DNA from: Phycisphaerae bacterium
GTDB taxonomy: Bacteria; Planctomycetota; Phycisphaerae; Sedimentisphaerales; Anaerohalosphaeraceae
Assembly (NCBI GenBank): GCA_014859965.1
Contig: JACZKQ010000108.1
Coordinates: forward strand, 83,363 to 147,362
Length of the DNA: 64,000 bases
Reading direction: 5' to 3'
The notes below the pieces were generated by a model, which worked only from the letters and a program-made list of their open reading frames with translations, searched no databases and had not been told where the DNA came from. Below are positions 16,548 to 25,080 of the stretch, in pieces. How positions within the stretch are numbered: the stretch's first letter is position 1; each line of letters starts with the position of its first letter. The position numbers were made by a program, and so were the translations under genes.

Positions 16548-17318
16548 TTAAACCCCCCTCGCCAGCAAATACAGCCCAAGAAGAAAAATCGCCGTCGCGC
16601 CCGCGAACACCCCGTCATTCCGGCCCAATCGCATCTCCTTCAACGTATGCAGGCGGCCGTCAAAACCGCGTGCCTGCATGGCCGTACTGATCCGCCAGGC
16701 CATCTCGATGGAGTTGAGGCACAGCGTGCCGATCATCGCCGCGGCGGTCTTCAGTTCCTGTCTCAGCCCCAGGTTCCGCAGCTTTCGTCCGGCACGCGCC
16801 CGGAGCATGTGCTCGGCGCGATCGATAAGGAGAAAAATGTAGCGGTGCAGAAAGCCCAACTGCATGACCAGTATTCCCGGAAGGCCCAGCCGCGCCATCC
16901 CGGCGAGCAGATCCGTAAACCGTGTGGTTGCGACCAGGCCGATCAGTGCGGCCATTGTGACAACGAATCGGCCGATGATGCCCGCGCAGCGCAGCGCGCC
17001 GCCGCTGGTTACAAAAGCGAACGGCCCGAACACGACATGGACCATGCTGCGGTCGTAGAACGCCGTCCATGCAGCCAGAACCGCCACGAAAGGGCTTACA
17101 ATGAGGATATGACGGATGACGAACCCCGGCGGCACCCGCCCGGCCACAAGAATCGCGACCGGCCATACCGCCGCGCATATCACCATGCTCACCGACGCCG
17201 GCGGCAGGGCGATGACGAACATTGTAAACGCAATCGTCGCCAGCAGCTTGGTCCGGCTGTCAAGGCGATGCACCGGCGTCTCCTGGCAGGCCAGTCTGTC
17301 AATCCGCGCGTGGTGCAT
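16548..17318 (-). CDS. cbiQ: Cobalt/nickel ECF transporter transmembrane protein (CbiQ-like)
   Basis: This 256-residue integral membrane protein is the T component of an energy-coupling factor transporter. It has N-terminal PVHRLDSRTKLLATIAF (the DxRxK family motif), five or so membrane helices, and two Ala/Arg-rich coupling segments: RARAGRKLR, and AMQARGF, the second coupling motif that contacts the ATPase. ATG at 17318 is chosen; the frame stays open further upstream, but there it runs through cbiM and encodes polar, arginine-rich sequence unlike the family. It overlaps the end of cbiM by 20 bp, indicating translational coupling. Confidence 0.88.
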   Translation of the reverse strand: MHHARIDRLACQETPVHRLDSRTKLLATIAFTMFVIALPPASVSMVICAAVWPVAILVAGRVPPGFVIRHILIVSPFVAVLAAWTAFYDRSMVHVVFGPFAFVTSGGALRCAGIIGRFVVTMAALIGLVATTRFTDLLAGMARLGLPGILVMQLGFLHRYIFLLIDRAEHMLRARAGRKLRNLGLRQELKTAAAMIGTLCLNSIEMAWRISTAMQARGFDGRLHTLKEMRLGRNDGVFAGATAIFLLGLYLLARGV

Positions 17319-18342
17319 GGAACGTACCGTTTCGTTTCGAGAGCACCCACCCCGACAGCCAGAGGATTCCCATCGTGAGACTTGCGCCCGCCACCCCGGC
17401 AAAACTCGTCCAGCCGGCCTGCGGGTCATCGTTTCCGTCGCCGGCGCGAATGGAGTAATCCGGCAGAAGTGCGTAGCGTCCATGAAAAGCATCGGCCCGT
17501 GCGATGACAGTGTTGTCATTGGCAACCATGGGTTCGAACTCAGGGTTTTCGGGCCGCTCGGCATAGCTCCATTCGAGCCCGTCCGGCTTTTCACTGGCCA
17601 GCAGCGATAATCCCGCCCCGATGACCAGCGAAGCCGCCAGAAGTCCCGCATATATCAGCCGCCGCCGAGAAGGCGATACGTCGCCGGCCCCCTCCAGCAC
17701 GATCGCAGGATAAATCCGCCGCAGGTAGATCAGCACCGCTGCCGTGATGACGCCTTCGATCAGCCCGATGACAATATGCACGCCCACCATGGTCGCCAGG
17801 AAGGTCGCTGCCGGCACCACAAGGACGCCCGACAGCCACGTCTCGGCAACGACAAGCGTCGCCCCGACGATCAGCGAGCCGGTCGACGCGACAACAGCCG
17901 CCGCATACATCGCAAATGTGCTGCCCCCTGGCGGCGTACCGGCCAAACCGTACACCACTCGATAAAGCCAATACCCCAGGAACGTCGGCACGAGGGCCAG
18001 ATTGATGATGTTACAGCCGAGTGCAAGCAGCCCGCCATCCTGAAAGATCAGGCACTGGATCATCACTACAGCCGTCAGGACAATTGCCGCTAACCACGGC
18101 CCCAGGAGCACCGCCAAAAGCACTGCTCCCACGATATGCCCGCTGGTGCCCGGCAGAAACGGCAGCGGGAAATTCACCATCTGTGCGGCAAAAACAAAGG
18201 CCCCCATAATCCCCATCAGGGCGAACTTGTCCGAATTGACGAGGCTCTTTGCCTTATGGCAGACCACCCCGACGGCCCCGGCCGCAACGGCAAATGTACC
18301 CGCCGCAACAGCGGGCGTCAGCAATTCGTTGGCCATGTGCAT
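17299..18342 (-). CDS. cbiM: CbiM-CbiN fusion, substrate-binding component of cobalt/nickel transporter
   Basis: The 347-residue membrane protein starts MHMANELLTP. The exposed N-terminal Met-His is the metal-ligand signature of CbiM/NikM. The CbiM domain follows with 7-8 helices, including GTSGHIVGAVLLAVLLGPW with a second conserved His. The C-terminal third has two further helices flanking EKPDGLEWS, the PDGLE motif of the CbiN/NikN small subunit, so M and N are fused. Upstream codons in frame (to 18906) are rejected because AAAGGA lies eight bases before this ATG. The leader is too short for a cobalamin riboswitch. Cobalt or nickel cannot be told apart here. Confidence 0.9.
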   Translation of the reverse strand: MHMANELLTPAVAAGTFAVAAGAVGVVCHKAKSLVNSDKFALMGIMGAFVFAAQMVNFPLPFLPGTSGHIVGAVLLAVLLGPWLAAIVLTAVVMIQCLIFQDGGLLALGCNIINLALVPTFLGYWLYRVVYGLAGTPPGGSTFAMYAAAVVASTGSLIVGATLVVAETWLSGVLVVPAATFLATMVGVHIVIGLIEGVITAAVLIYLRRIYPAIVLEGAGDVSPSRRRLIYAGLLAASLVIGAGLSLLASEKPDGLEWSYAERPENPEFEPMVANDNTVIARADAFHGRYALLPDYSIRAGDGNDDPQAGWTSFAGVAGASLTMGILWLSGWVLSKRNGTFHAPRAD

Positions 18343-18393
18343 CGTAAACGTCCTTTCCGAAATCCGGCCCCCCGCGGGGGCGACCTGCGCATA

Positions 18394-18422
18394 AGAATAC
18401 ATCATAATTGCTACCAAGTCAA
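18394..18422 (-). promoter_or_regulatory. Promoter of the cbiM-cbiQ-cbiO operon
   Basis: On the minus strand TTGACT (18422-18417) and TATTCT (18399-18394) are spaced by 17 bp. The start would be near 18387, giving a leader of about 45 bases. Confidence 0.6.
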
Positions 18423-18498
18423 ACCGGCAGGCCACAAATAGTCCCCGTGCCCGGAAAAAACCTTGCGATTTGTGCTGTAAATTGCAGGACGCCATGGC

Positions 18499-18504
18499 TA
18501 TAAT
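18499..18504 (+). promoter_or_regulatory. -10 element of argG
   Basis: A perfect TATAAT sits 52 bases before the argG ATG. The hexamer 17 bp upstream (TGTAAA, 18476-18481) is a poor -35, so the promoter may need an activator. Confidence 0.5.
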
Positions 18505-18555
18505 ATAGAGTTTCAGTGTTTGACAAACAGATTTGTTACGGGACAAGGCAACAGC

Positions 18556-19791
18556 ATGGCAAAAGCAGAAAAAGTGGTGCTGGCATACAGCGGCGGACTG
18601 GATACAAGCGTCATACTGCCGTGGCTCAAGGAAACCTATGGCTACGGTGTGGTGGCGTTTGCCGCCGAGTTGGGCCAGGGTGATGAGCTGGTCGGCATCC
18701 AGAAAAAAGCGATGGCGACCGGCGCGGTGAAGTGCATAATCAAGGATCTCCGGAAGGAATTCGTGGAGGACTACATCTGGCCGATGCTGAAGGCCGGTGC
18801 GATTTACGAGAATAATTATCTCTTGGGCACCAGTATTGCCCGCCCCCTGATCGCCAAACATCAGGTCATGGTCGCTCAGCAGGAGGGCGCAACTGCCGTG
18901 GCGCACGGCGCAACGGGCAAAGGCAACGACCAGGTGCGTTTTGAATTGACCTTCATGGCCCTCGATCCGACGCTGAAGATCGTCGCTCCGTGGAAGGATC
19001 CCGCGTTTACGCTGACCTCACGCGAGGCGGCGGTGGATTACGCCCGGCAGCGGAAGATCCCGATCGAGCAGAGTAAGAAAAAGATCTATTCGCGCGACCG
19101 CAATTTGTGGCACATCAGTCACGAAGGGGCCGATCTGGAAGACCCGTGGAATGAGCCGAAGGACGATCTTTTTGTCCTCTCTCGCCCGGTTGCCAAAACC
19201 CCCGCCAAGCCCGACTACGTCGAAGTCAGTTTCGAAGAGGGCATTCCCGTGAAGCTCAACGGCAAACGCACGCCCGGCGTCAAGCTGATCGAGACCCTGA
19301 ATGAAATCGGTGGAAAGCACGGCATCGGGCAGGATGATCTGGTCGAAAACCGTCTGGTGGGAATGAAGTCCCGGGGTGTATATGAAACCCCCGGCGGCAC
19401 GATTCTGGTCGCCGCTCATAAGGCACTGGAGAGCATTACATTGGATCGCGAGACGATGCACTATAAGCAGCACATTGCGCTCAAATACGCCGAAATGGTC
19501 TATTATGGGCAATGGTTCTGTCGGCTGCGGGAGGCGCTGGATGCCTTCGTCGACATGACGCAGCGGACGGTCACGGGCACAGTGCGACTGAAGCTTTACA
19601 AGGGCAAGTGTACCCTTGCCGGCGTCAAGAGTCCTCAGAGCCTGTATCGGCACGATCTGGCAAGCTTTACCATGGGCGCCGAGTATAACTCGACCGACGC
19701 CACCGGGTTCATCCGCCTGTTCGGGCTGCCGATGCAGGTAGCGGGCATTGTCGACCGAGACGGGCAGTCTAATGCAAAGCGCAGGAAGTAA
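18556..19791 (+). CDS. argG: Argininosuccinate synthase
   Basis: The 411-residue enzyme joins citrulline and aspartate using ATP, the penultimate step of arginine synthesis. It begins [20 protein letters not shown], the N-type PPi-synthase loop. Further signatures are [14 protein letters not shown], the SREAAVDYA region and [14 protein letters not shown]. Length is standard for the class (about 400). ATG at 18556 has AAGG nine bases upstream; the frame is open to 18520 but without a better start. No other arginine genes are adjacent. The downstream prepilin peptidase begins 37 bp after the stop if its GTG start is right. Confidence 0.95.
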   Translation: MAKAEKVVLAYSGGLDTSVILPWLKETYGYGVVAFAAELGQGDELVGIQKKAMATGAVKCIIKDLRKEFVEDYIWPMLKAGAIYENNYLLGTSIARPLIAKHQVMVAQQEGATAVAHGATGKGNDQVRFELTFMALDPTLKIVAPWKDPAFTLTSREAAVDYARQRKIPIEQSKKKIYSRDRNLWHISHEGADLEDPWNEPKDDLFVLSRPVAKTPAKPDYVEVSFEEGIPVKLNGKRTPGVKLIETLNEIGGKHGIGQDDLVENRLVGMKSRGVYETPGGTILVAAHKALESITLDRETMHYKQHIALKYAEMVYYGQWFCRLREALDAFVDMTQRTVTGTVRLKLYKGKCTLAGVKSPQSLYRHDLASFTMGAEYNSTDATGFIRLFGLPMQVAGIVDRDGQSNAKRRK

Positions 19792-19828
19792 TTCTTATGG
19801 TACTGCGGCGACGTTCACGGAGGTGCTT

Positions 19829-21004
19829 GTGACGCCTGAGGGAGTCTGGCTGATTTTCCTTTTTGCGTTTGGAAGCTGTATCGGCAGTTTTCTTAACGTG
19901 GTGATCTACCGTCTGCCCCGGGACAAATCCATTGTCAGCCCGCCGTCGTCGTGCCCTTCCTGTAACCGCAGGATACCCTTCTATTATAACATTCCGCTCG
20001 TGTCATGGATCCTGCTCCGCGGCAAATGCCGCTATTGTCGCGCACGGATTTCACCTCGTTATTTTGTTATCGAGCTGATGACAGGGGTCCTGTTTGTGGC
20101 AGTCTACGTGTTGTTTTTCGTGGTTCGCTGCCGTGAACTCGGGATCGACGCGCCGGTGAATGCGATTGGGGGCATGGGTACATTTCTGGCGGGCGGCTGG
20201 CTGTTTTATGTCGCCTTGATGATCCTGCTCAGTGCGTTTCTGGCGGCGTCGGCGATTGATCTCGAGTTGTGGGTGATCCCGCTTTCGTTGTGCTGGTTCG
20301 TGACCGCCGCAGGGATGATTGCCTCGGCGGCGGCCCCGTTTGTGATGGATGGCTCGGCGATCCGCTCATTTCAGGTTTTTCCGGTCGCCGGCGCCCTGAC
20401 CGGTGCGATGGCGACAGGAGCGACGATTGGACTTATGGCTGCGCTCCTCGGCCTTCTGACGGGGCGAATTAAGAGGAGTTACGAGTATCCGGAGGGTTTC
20501 GATACGGCATCAGAGGAGGAGCCGGATTTCAACCACCGACTTGAGGCGCTCAGGGAAATTGTTTTTCTCAGCCCCGTTATTGCAGGCGCTGCGATTGGCT
20601 ATCTGGTTTTCGAGCATGTGCCGGCGGTCCACAGAGCGTGGGTCAATGTGATGCAGCAGCCGGCAATTGCCGGGCTGCTGGGCAGCGCCTGGGGCTATCT
20701 GGTGGGTTGCGGTGTGGTCTGGGCGACGCGAATCCTTGGCACCCTGGCGTTCGGCAAGGAGGCTATGGGGCTCGGTGACGTGCACCTGATGGGCGCCGCC
20801 GGGGCGGTCATTGGCGCCGTGCCGGTGGTCCTGGCATTCTTCATCGCGCCTTTCTTCGGCCTGGCATGGGCGATGTACCAGACGATTTTTCGGAAAACCA
20901 GGCAAATTCCCTACGGTCCCTTCTTGTCAATGGCCGTGTTTGTGGTTATCATCTTTCACGATTGGTTCAGAGCATGGATTGCCGGGCTCTATTTCTATCA
21001 ATGA
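19829..21004 (+). CDS. Prepilin peptidase (type IV leader peptidase, PilD/GspO-like)
   Basis: This 391-residue membrane aspartyl protease removes the leader of pseudopilins and methylates their new N-terminus. It has the N-terminal motif FGSCIGSFLNVVIYRLP, two CxxC pairs (CPSC and CRYC, a zinc site) and the catalytic aspartates in SAIDLELWVIP and the GxGD motif GLGDVHLMG. It is longer than typical PilD (about 290) because of an extra membrane and loop region (roughly residues 130-270). GTG at 19829 has GGAGG six bases upstream and is preferred over TTG 19748 and ATG 19772, which overlap argG. It should process the pseudopilins encoded at 39-46 kb. Confidence 0.9.
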   Translation: MTPEGVWLIFLFAFGSCIGSFLNVVIYRLPRDKSIVSPPSSCPSCNRRIPFYYNIPLVSWILLRGKCRYCRARISPRYFVIELMTGVLFVAVYVLFFVVRCRELGIDAPVNAIGGMGTFLAGGWLFYVALMILLSAFLAASAIDLELWVIPLSLCWFVTAAGMIASAAAPFVMDGSAIRSFQVFPVAGALTGAMATGATIGLMAALLGLLTGRIKRSYEYPEGFDTASEEEPDFNHRLEALREIVFLSPVIAGAAIGYLVFEHVPAVHRAWVNVMQQPAIAGLLGSAWGYLVGCGVVWATRILGTLAFGKEAMGLGDVHLMGAAGAVIGAVPVVLAFFIAPFFGLAWAMYQTIFRKTRQIPYGPFLSMAVFVVIIFHDWFRAWIAGLYFYQ

Positions 21005-21036
21005 GGTCCGCGTTTTTAAGGAAAAGGAGATCGAGT

Positions 21037-21717
21037 ATGAAGATCGTGGGCGGAAGGATTCAGTTTGTGCTTGCGGGTCTGGCGGCGGGATTCCTATTGT
21101 CGGGCTGCACGGGGTGCACGGACTGGAAGAAGAAGCATGACGGCCTGGCAGTTGAGCATCAAAACCTGCTGGGTCGATATGAGAATTGCATGTCCACGCT
21201 GGACACTTCGGCGACCGAAAAGGCCAAGTTGAGCCAGGCGCTCAATGCGACGCAGCAGCAGCTTGCCGAACTCCAAAGGCAGAAAACCGCGGGCAAGGAC
21301 AATACCGGATTTGAAGGATTCGATACGGACATCGATCCTACCAGGGGAACAATAACGGTTACCCTGGAGAACACCATACTCTTCGCTTCCGGCCAGGCCG
21401 AAGTCAAGAGCTCGGTAATCTCTGAACTCGATAAGATTTCGTCGGTATTGCAGCAGAGATATCGTGACAAAGATGTCAGTGTCGTCGGGCATACGGACAC
21501 CGATCCTATCAACAAGACGAAGGACAAGTGGAAAGACAACTGGGACCTTTCGTCGGCCAGATCGCTGGCGGTGTTAAGGTATCTTGTGAAGCGCGGTATT
21601 CGGCCGGAAAAAATCAAGTCCGTCGCGGCCGGCGAGTTTCGCCCTGTTGCAAGTAATTCGTCAGTAAGCGGCAAGACGAAGAATCGCCGCGTCGAGATTG
21701 TTGTGCATATGTACTAA
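21037..21717 (+). CDS. OmpA-family lipoprotein
   Basis: The 226-residue protein has a lipoprotein signal ending LLSGC (Cys24). A coiled coil follows (about residues 35-90, heptads around LSQALNATQQQLAELQRQK) and then an OmpA C-terminal peptidoglycan-binding domain. The domain shows TILFASGQAEVKSS at its start, VVGHTDTDPI with the conserved Asp, and the basic motif NRRVEIVV. It should tether the outer membrane to the wall in the manner of Pal. The coiled coil between lipid anchor and OmpA domain is longer than in Pal. GGAGA precedes the ATG. It converges on comEC with five bases between the stops. Confidence 0.9.
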   Translation: MKIVGGRIQFVLAGLAAGFLLSGCTGCTDWKKKHDGLAVEHQNLLGRYENCMSTLDTSATEKAKLSQALNATQQQLAELQRQKTAGKDNTGFEGFDTDIDPTRGTITVTLENTILFASGQAEVKSSVISELDKISSVLQQRYRDKDVSVVGHTDTDPINKTKDKWKDNWDLSSARSLAVLRYLVKRGIRPEKIKSVAAGEFRPVASNSSVSGKTKNRRVEIVVHMY

Positions 21718-21720
21718 AGT

Positions 21721-21735
21721 GGTCAGTCACTGACC
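21721..21735. terminator. Short hairpin between convergent ends
   Basis: The palindrome GGTCAGTCACTGACC lies over the stop of comEC and just after the OmpA-type gene. A second, longer hairpin lies at 21759-21791 (arms CAAGCCG/CGGCTTG with an inner GGCGC/GCGCC stem). Neither has a clear U run, so termination is only suggested by position. Confidence 0.35.
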
Positions 21736-24284
21736 GAGCTTTCCGATTTGTTATTCAACAAGCCGGTGGCGCTAAGTGCGCCGTCGGCTTGTATCTTTAT
21801 GGTGACGGCGCCGTCGACCGGCGTATACAGCGCGCGGACTCCTTGCGGGGGTCTGTAGGCGCTGGCGTACCGGCTCTCCCTGCAGTTGACAACAACAATG
21901 TCCGCCGCAAGTCGTTCGACGAAGTTTTCCACAAGGTTGCTCACCGAGCCATGGTGAGGCATGAAAAGCACGTCTACCTTCAGGTCAGGATTCTGAGCCA
22001 GAAGCTGTTCCTGGGCATACGTTTCGATGTCGCTGCACAGAAGAATCCGCCGTCCGGCAAACTCGATGAGAAGCACCATAGATTTGTCATTGTCGCTCAC
22101 AGCAGGATCCTGACAGACGTCGGCTGTCGGCCAAAGCACTGTTGTTTCGACGGCCTTGCTCAATTCGACTCCGTCCTCCAGCAATTCAATTTCGCGGCCG
22201 AGGCGCTTGAGGCAGGAGTTCAGATAGCCGGCGGTTGATACGGATGCCGCCTTATTCAGAACGGCGGCATTGGCCCGGATATGATCGACGCGGACGCTGG
22301 CGACGATCTCCGGAATACCATTGATGTGGTCTATGTCATCGTGACTTACCACCAGATGATCAATCCGGTCGATGCCCTTATGGCGAAGAAAGGGGACCAC
22401 GACGCGCCATCCACAGTTCTTATGGCTCAGCGAGCCCGCATCAAACATCGCATTTTGCCCTCCCGGAAACGCGACGAAAATCGCCTGACCATGACCCACG
22501 GCGAGTGAGGTCATCTCCAGATCGTTCCTGTGCGTCCTGAGGTGCTTAGTAACCACAAGCGGTGCAACAATTGCTGCGGCAGTGGATACGAGGAGCATTC
22601 TTCTGAAAAAAAGTTTTTCGATGCGGCTGAACCGTACAAGCAGGACGAGGGTGTAGCAGCTCACGATAAACACGCCGCTGACCTCACCGATGCGCAGCTC
22701 GGAAAGGCCCAGGCCGGCCAGGAACTTCACGGCGAAAATGAAGGCGTCAGCAATCTGCGACAAGAGCAGCCCGATCGCCAGGGCCACTGTTGGGAAAACA
22801 AGTGTCAGGGCCATCTTGGCAAACCCCAGTACGAGGATTGCCCACACAAGCGGAAAAACAGCGACCGTCCAGACGCTCGCCAGAGGCCCGATTGTCCCGA
22901 AATGATACAGCAGGATGCCGGAACCGCCAATCCATGCCGCCAGTCCGACAGCGAACAGATCGACCCCATGCGTAAGAAGCCCGCTCAGCCAGAAAGCACG
23001 CGTGTCCTTCAGGGGGGCATACATGCGGTCTGCGGTTTGTTCGAGGATCCAATTTGAAATCGAATGATGAAACAGGATGATCCCGAGGACCGTGGCATAG
23101 GAAAGCTGCCAGCCCGCCGTGAAAATGTCGGCCGGACGGATCATCAGGCCGACAAAGACCGCGATGGCGAGCGTATTCACTGGATTGGGCTTTCGAGTGA
23201 AAAGTATCGACAAGAAGAAGGCCCAGCAGATAACCGCCGCCCGCAGGGTCGGCGCACGCGCCGGGATAATGAGCACATACAGTGTGATCATCAGGATGCA
23301 GACAACGGCGCGCCATCGCCTCGACAGACCGGCCGCCCGCAGCAAACGCCAGCCCGTCAGGGCAAGGATTCCCAGGTGCATGCCCGAAAGGCTGATGAAG
23401 TGTGCCAGGCCGGTTTTCTGGAATGCATCCGCCGTTTGTATGTCAATGCCGCTTCTCCGGCCAAGCAGCAAAGCGGTCAGCACGGGCGCGGCATCCTGCT
23501 CGGCAAGGACTTCGTCCAAAAGCGTCCCGGACGCGTTTTCCCTGAGATGCTCCAGCGCTGTGGTCAGCGACCCGGGCGGCGCTTTGCTGAGCAACTGGAG
23601 GCCGTCGGCAGATTCCACGGCGGCGGCAACATAAATATTCCTTCGGTGCAGGGACTGCCTGATGTCAAACTGGCCTGGATTCATCGCCTCTCCAAATCCG
23701 TCGAGCCAGCACTGGATTTGGATCACATCGCCCCGGCGGAGAACCGCGGCGTCCTCGTGGGCCTGCACGAGAACAATGCCGGAAACATCTACCCAGCGGC
23801 CTTCGGATCGAACATGGTTTGCTTTGAGATAGAAGCGGCAGCCGGACTGAGCCCAATGATAGCGACCGAATTTCCACAGGTCCGGGTCTTCACAGGAAGG
23901 GTTGGTGTGAACAGTACCCCGGACCGTTGCCAGAGCCCGGCCGTCACGGATCAGCCGGCGTATATCGTCGCCGCGCGGCTGGTAGTGGCACTTCAGGCGA
24001 ACGGCCCCCAGGCAGAAGAAAACAAGGCACGCGGCGCCTGCCGCCAGATACAGACGTGTCCGGCTCTGTAACCGCAAGGAATAGGCAACAGCCCCGAATG
24101 CCAGGAGCAGGACGCCGAAGAGGACGCCCACAGGCAGCGGGCAGGTGTTTTCTGCGACGATGGCTGTGCTGAACGCCACCGCGGGCAGCAGCAGGGGACA
24201 ATAGGCAAACAGCCGTCCTATCCCCGACTTGCGTTTTGCAAGGCGGGCGTCAAGAAGCTTTAACTGCCGTCTCACCGGGTCCAT
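21723..24284 (-). CDS. comEC: ComEC/Rec2-family DNA uptake channel protein
   Basis: The 853-residue protein has the three-part ComEC layout. First is an N-terminal membrane pair plus a DUF4131-type soluble domain (about residues 20-210). Next is the competence membrane domain, with FISLSGMHLGILAL and PTLRAAVICWAF. Last is a C-terminal metallo-beta-lactamase domain from about residue 590, with VSHDDIDHINGIP and LFMPHHGSVSN as metal-binding motifs. ComEC carries single-stranded DNA across the cytoplasmic membrane during transformation. Length is typical for full ComEC (about 750-850). It is a single-gene unit converging on the OmpA-type gene. Confidence 0.92.
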   Translation of the reverse strand: MDPVRRQLKLLDARLAKRKSGIGRLFAYCPLLLPAVAFSTAIVAENTCPLPVGVLFGVLLLAFGAVAYSLRLQSRTRLYLAAGAACLVFFCLGAVRLKCHYQPRGDDIRRLIRDGRALATVRGTVHTNPSCEDPDLWKFGRYHWAQSGCRFYLKANHVRSEGRWVDVSGIVLVQAHEDAAVLRRGDVIQIQCWLDGFGEAMNPGQFDIRQSLHRRNIYVAAAVESADGLQLLSKAPPGSLTTALEHLRENASGTLLDEVLAEQDAAPVLTALLLGRRSGIDIQTADAFQKTGLAHFISLSGMHLGILALTGWRLLRAAGLSRRWRAVVCILMITLYVLIIPARAPTLRAAVICWAFFLSILFTRKPNPVNTLAIAVFVGLMIRPADIFTAGWQLSYATVLGIILFHHSISNWILEQTADRMYAPLKDTRAFWLSGLLTHGVDLFAVGLAAWIGGSGILLYHFGTIGPLASVWTVAVFPLVWAILVLGFAKMALTLVFPTVALAIGLLLSQIADAFIFAVKFLAGLGLSELRIGEVSGVFIVSCYTLVLLVRFSRIEKLFFRRMLLVSTAAAIVAPLVVTKHLRTHRNDLEMTSLAVGHGQAIFVAFPGGQNAMFDAGSLSHKNCGWRVVVPFLRHKGIDRIDHLVVSHDDIDHINGIPEIVASVRVDHIRANAAVLNKAASVSTAGYLNSCLKRLGREIELLEDGVELSKAVETTVLWPTADVCQDPAVSDNDKSMVLLIEFAGRRILLCSDIETYAQEQLLAQNPDLKVDVLFMPHHGSVSNLVENFVERLAADIVVVNCRESRYASAYRPPQGVRALYTPVDGAVTIKIQADGALSATGLLNNKSESSVSD

Positions 24285-24357
24285 GACGCGCCTTTCTTGT
24301 CCTGCACAGGCTCCAGCAGACGTGCGGGCTCACTGCCCGGCACCTGTTCATGGCTAT

Positions 24358-24384
24358 TTTATAGCTTCAAGGGCATTTTGTAAA
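24358..24384 (-). promoter_or_regulatory. Possible promoter of comEC
   Basis: On the minus strand TTTACA (24384-24379) precedes TATAAA (24363-24358) by 15 bp. The spacing is short, so this is tentative. Confidence 0.35.
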
Positions 24385-24549
24385 GAAAGCCGTGTGACAG
24401 GACAGCATTTCTTGTGCTTTCATCCCAAATTACCATCGCCGGCGGCGTGTTTAATGGACATTGGAAAAAACATGTTGCGCGTCTGCCCGTCGATTCGTTT
24501 ATAATATGGTAGCAAGAAACCGAATGAACATCGAATTACAGGAGCGGTT

Positions 24550-25080
24550 TTGTATAAGCGTCAGAGACTTCTGGAACTGCTTGAGGAATCGGGGGCGAGT
24601 CTCCATGTGCTGTTCGTGCGGCTGACTCTGCGCGAGGACGTGGCGGAGGAACTGATGCAGGAATTGTTTATCAAGCTGAGTCGGTCGCGGCGGTTCGAAC
24701 GAGTGGAGAACTGCCGTTATTATGCTCGAAAGGCCGCCATCAATCTGGCGTTCGACTGGCGGCGCAGGCAGAGGCATCTGACTGTACCGCTGGAGGCGGT
24801 GACGGAGAGGGTCGGTTCTGAAGAAAACCCGGCCGACGACTTGATTCGCCGCGAAGAGTTGGAAGAGGTTTTGAATGCCGTTGAGCGATTGGGCAGGCCC
24901 GGCAGGGACGTGGTCGTCATGCGGTACATCGAGCAGCGTTCCTACGACGACATTGCCCAGCGGTTCGGCATGACGGCCCACCACATCCGGGCCGTGTGCC
25001 ATCGGGCCAGAGAAAGGCTCAAGACCCTGCTCAGTCGAAGCAGCGCGGCCCAATCGGAAAGGGGGTTCGACGATGTCTGA
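24550..25080 (+). CDS. ECF-type RNA polymerase sigma factor
   Basis: The 176-residue protein has the sigma-70 regions 2 and 4 of extracytoplasmic-function sigma factors. Region 2 shows LREDVAEELMQELFIKL and YARKAAINLAFDWRRR. Region 4 shows VVMRYIEQRSYDDIAQRFGM with a helix-turn-helix, then RARERLKTLL. The start is a TTG with AGGAG five bases upstream. A TATAAT at 24500-24505 lies 45 bases upstream with no good -35. The gene overlaps the next by 8 bp, so the downstream membrane protein is translated with it and may act as its anti-sigma factor or sensor. Confidence 0.88.
   Translation: MYKRQRLLELLEESGASLHVLFVRLTLREDVAEELMQELFIKLSRSRRFERVENCRYYARKAAINLAFDWRRRQRHLTVPLEAVTERVGSEENPADDLIRREELEEVLNAVERLGRPGRDVVVMRYIEQRSYDDIAQRFGMTAHHIRAVCHRARERLKTLLSRSSAAQSERGFDDV

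Noticed and set aside
18343..18393. Cobalamin riboswitch upstream of cbiM
   Set aside because: The leader from the predicted start is about 45 bases, far too short, and no B12 box is seen.
18343..18906. N-terminal extension of cbiM
   Set aside because: The frame is open but crosses the cbiM promoter and the argG start region, and it would bury the N-terminal Met-His metal ligand.
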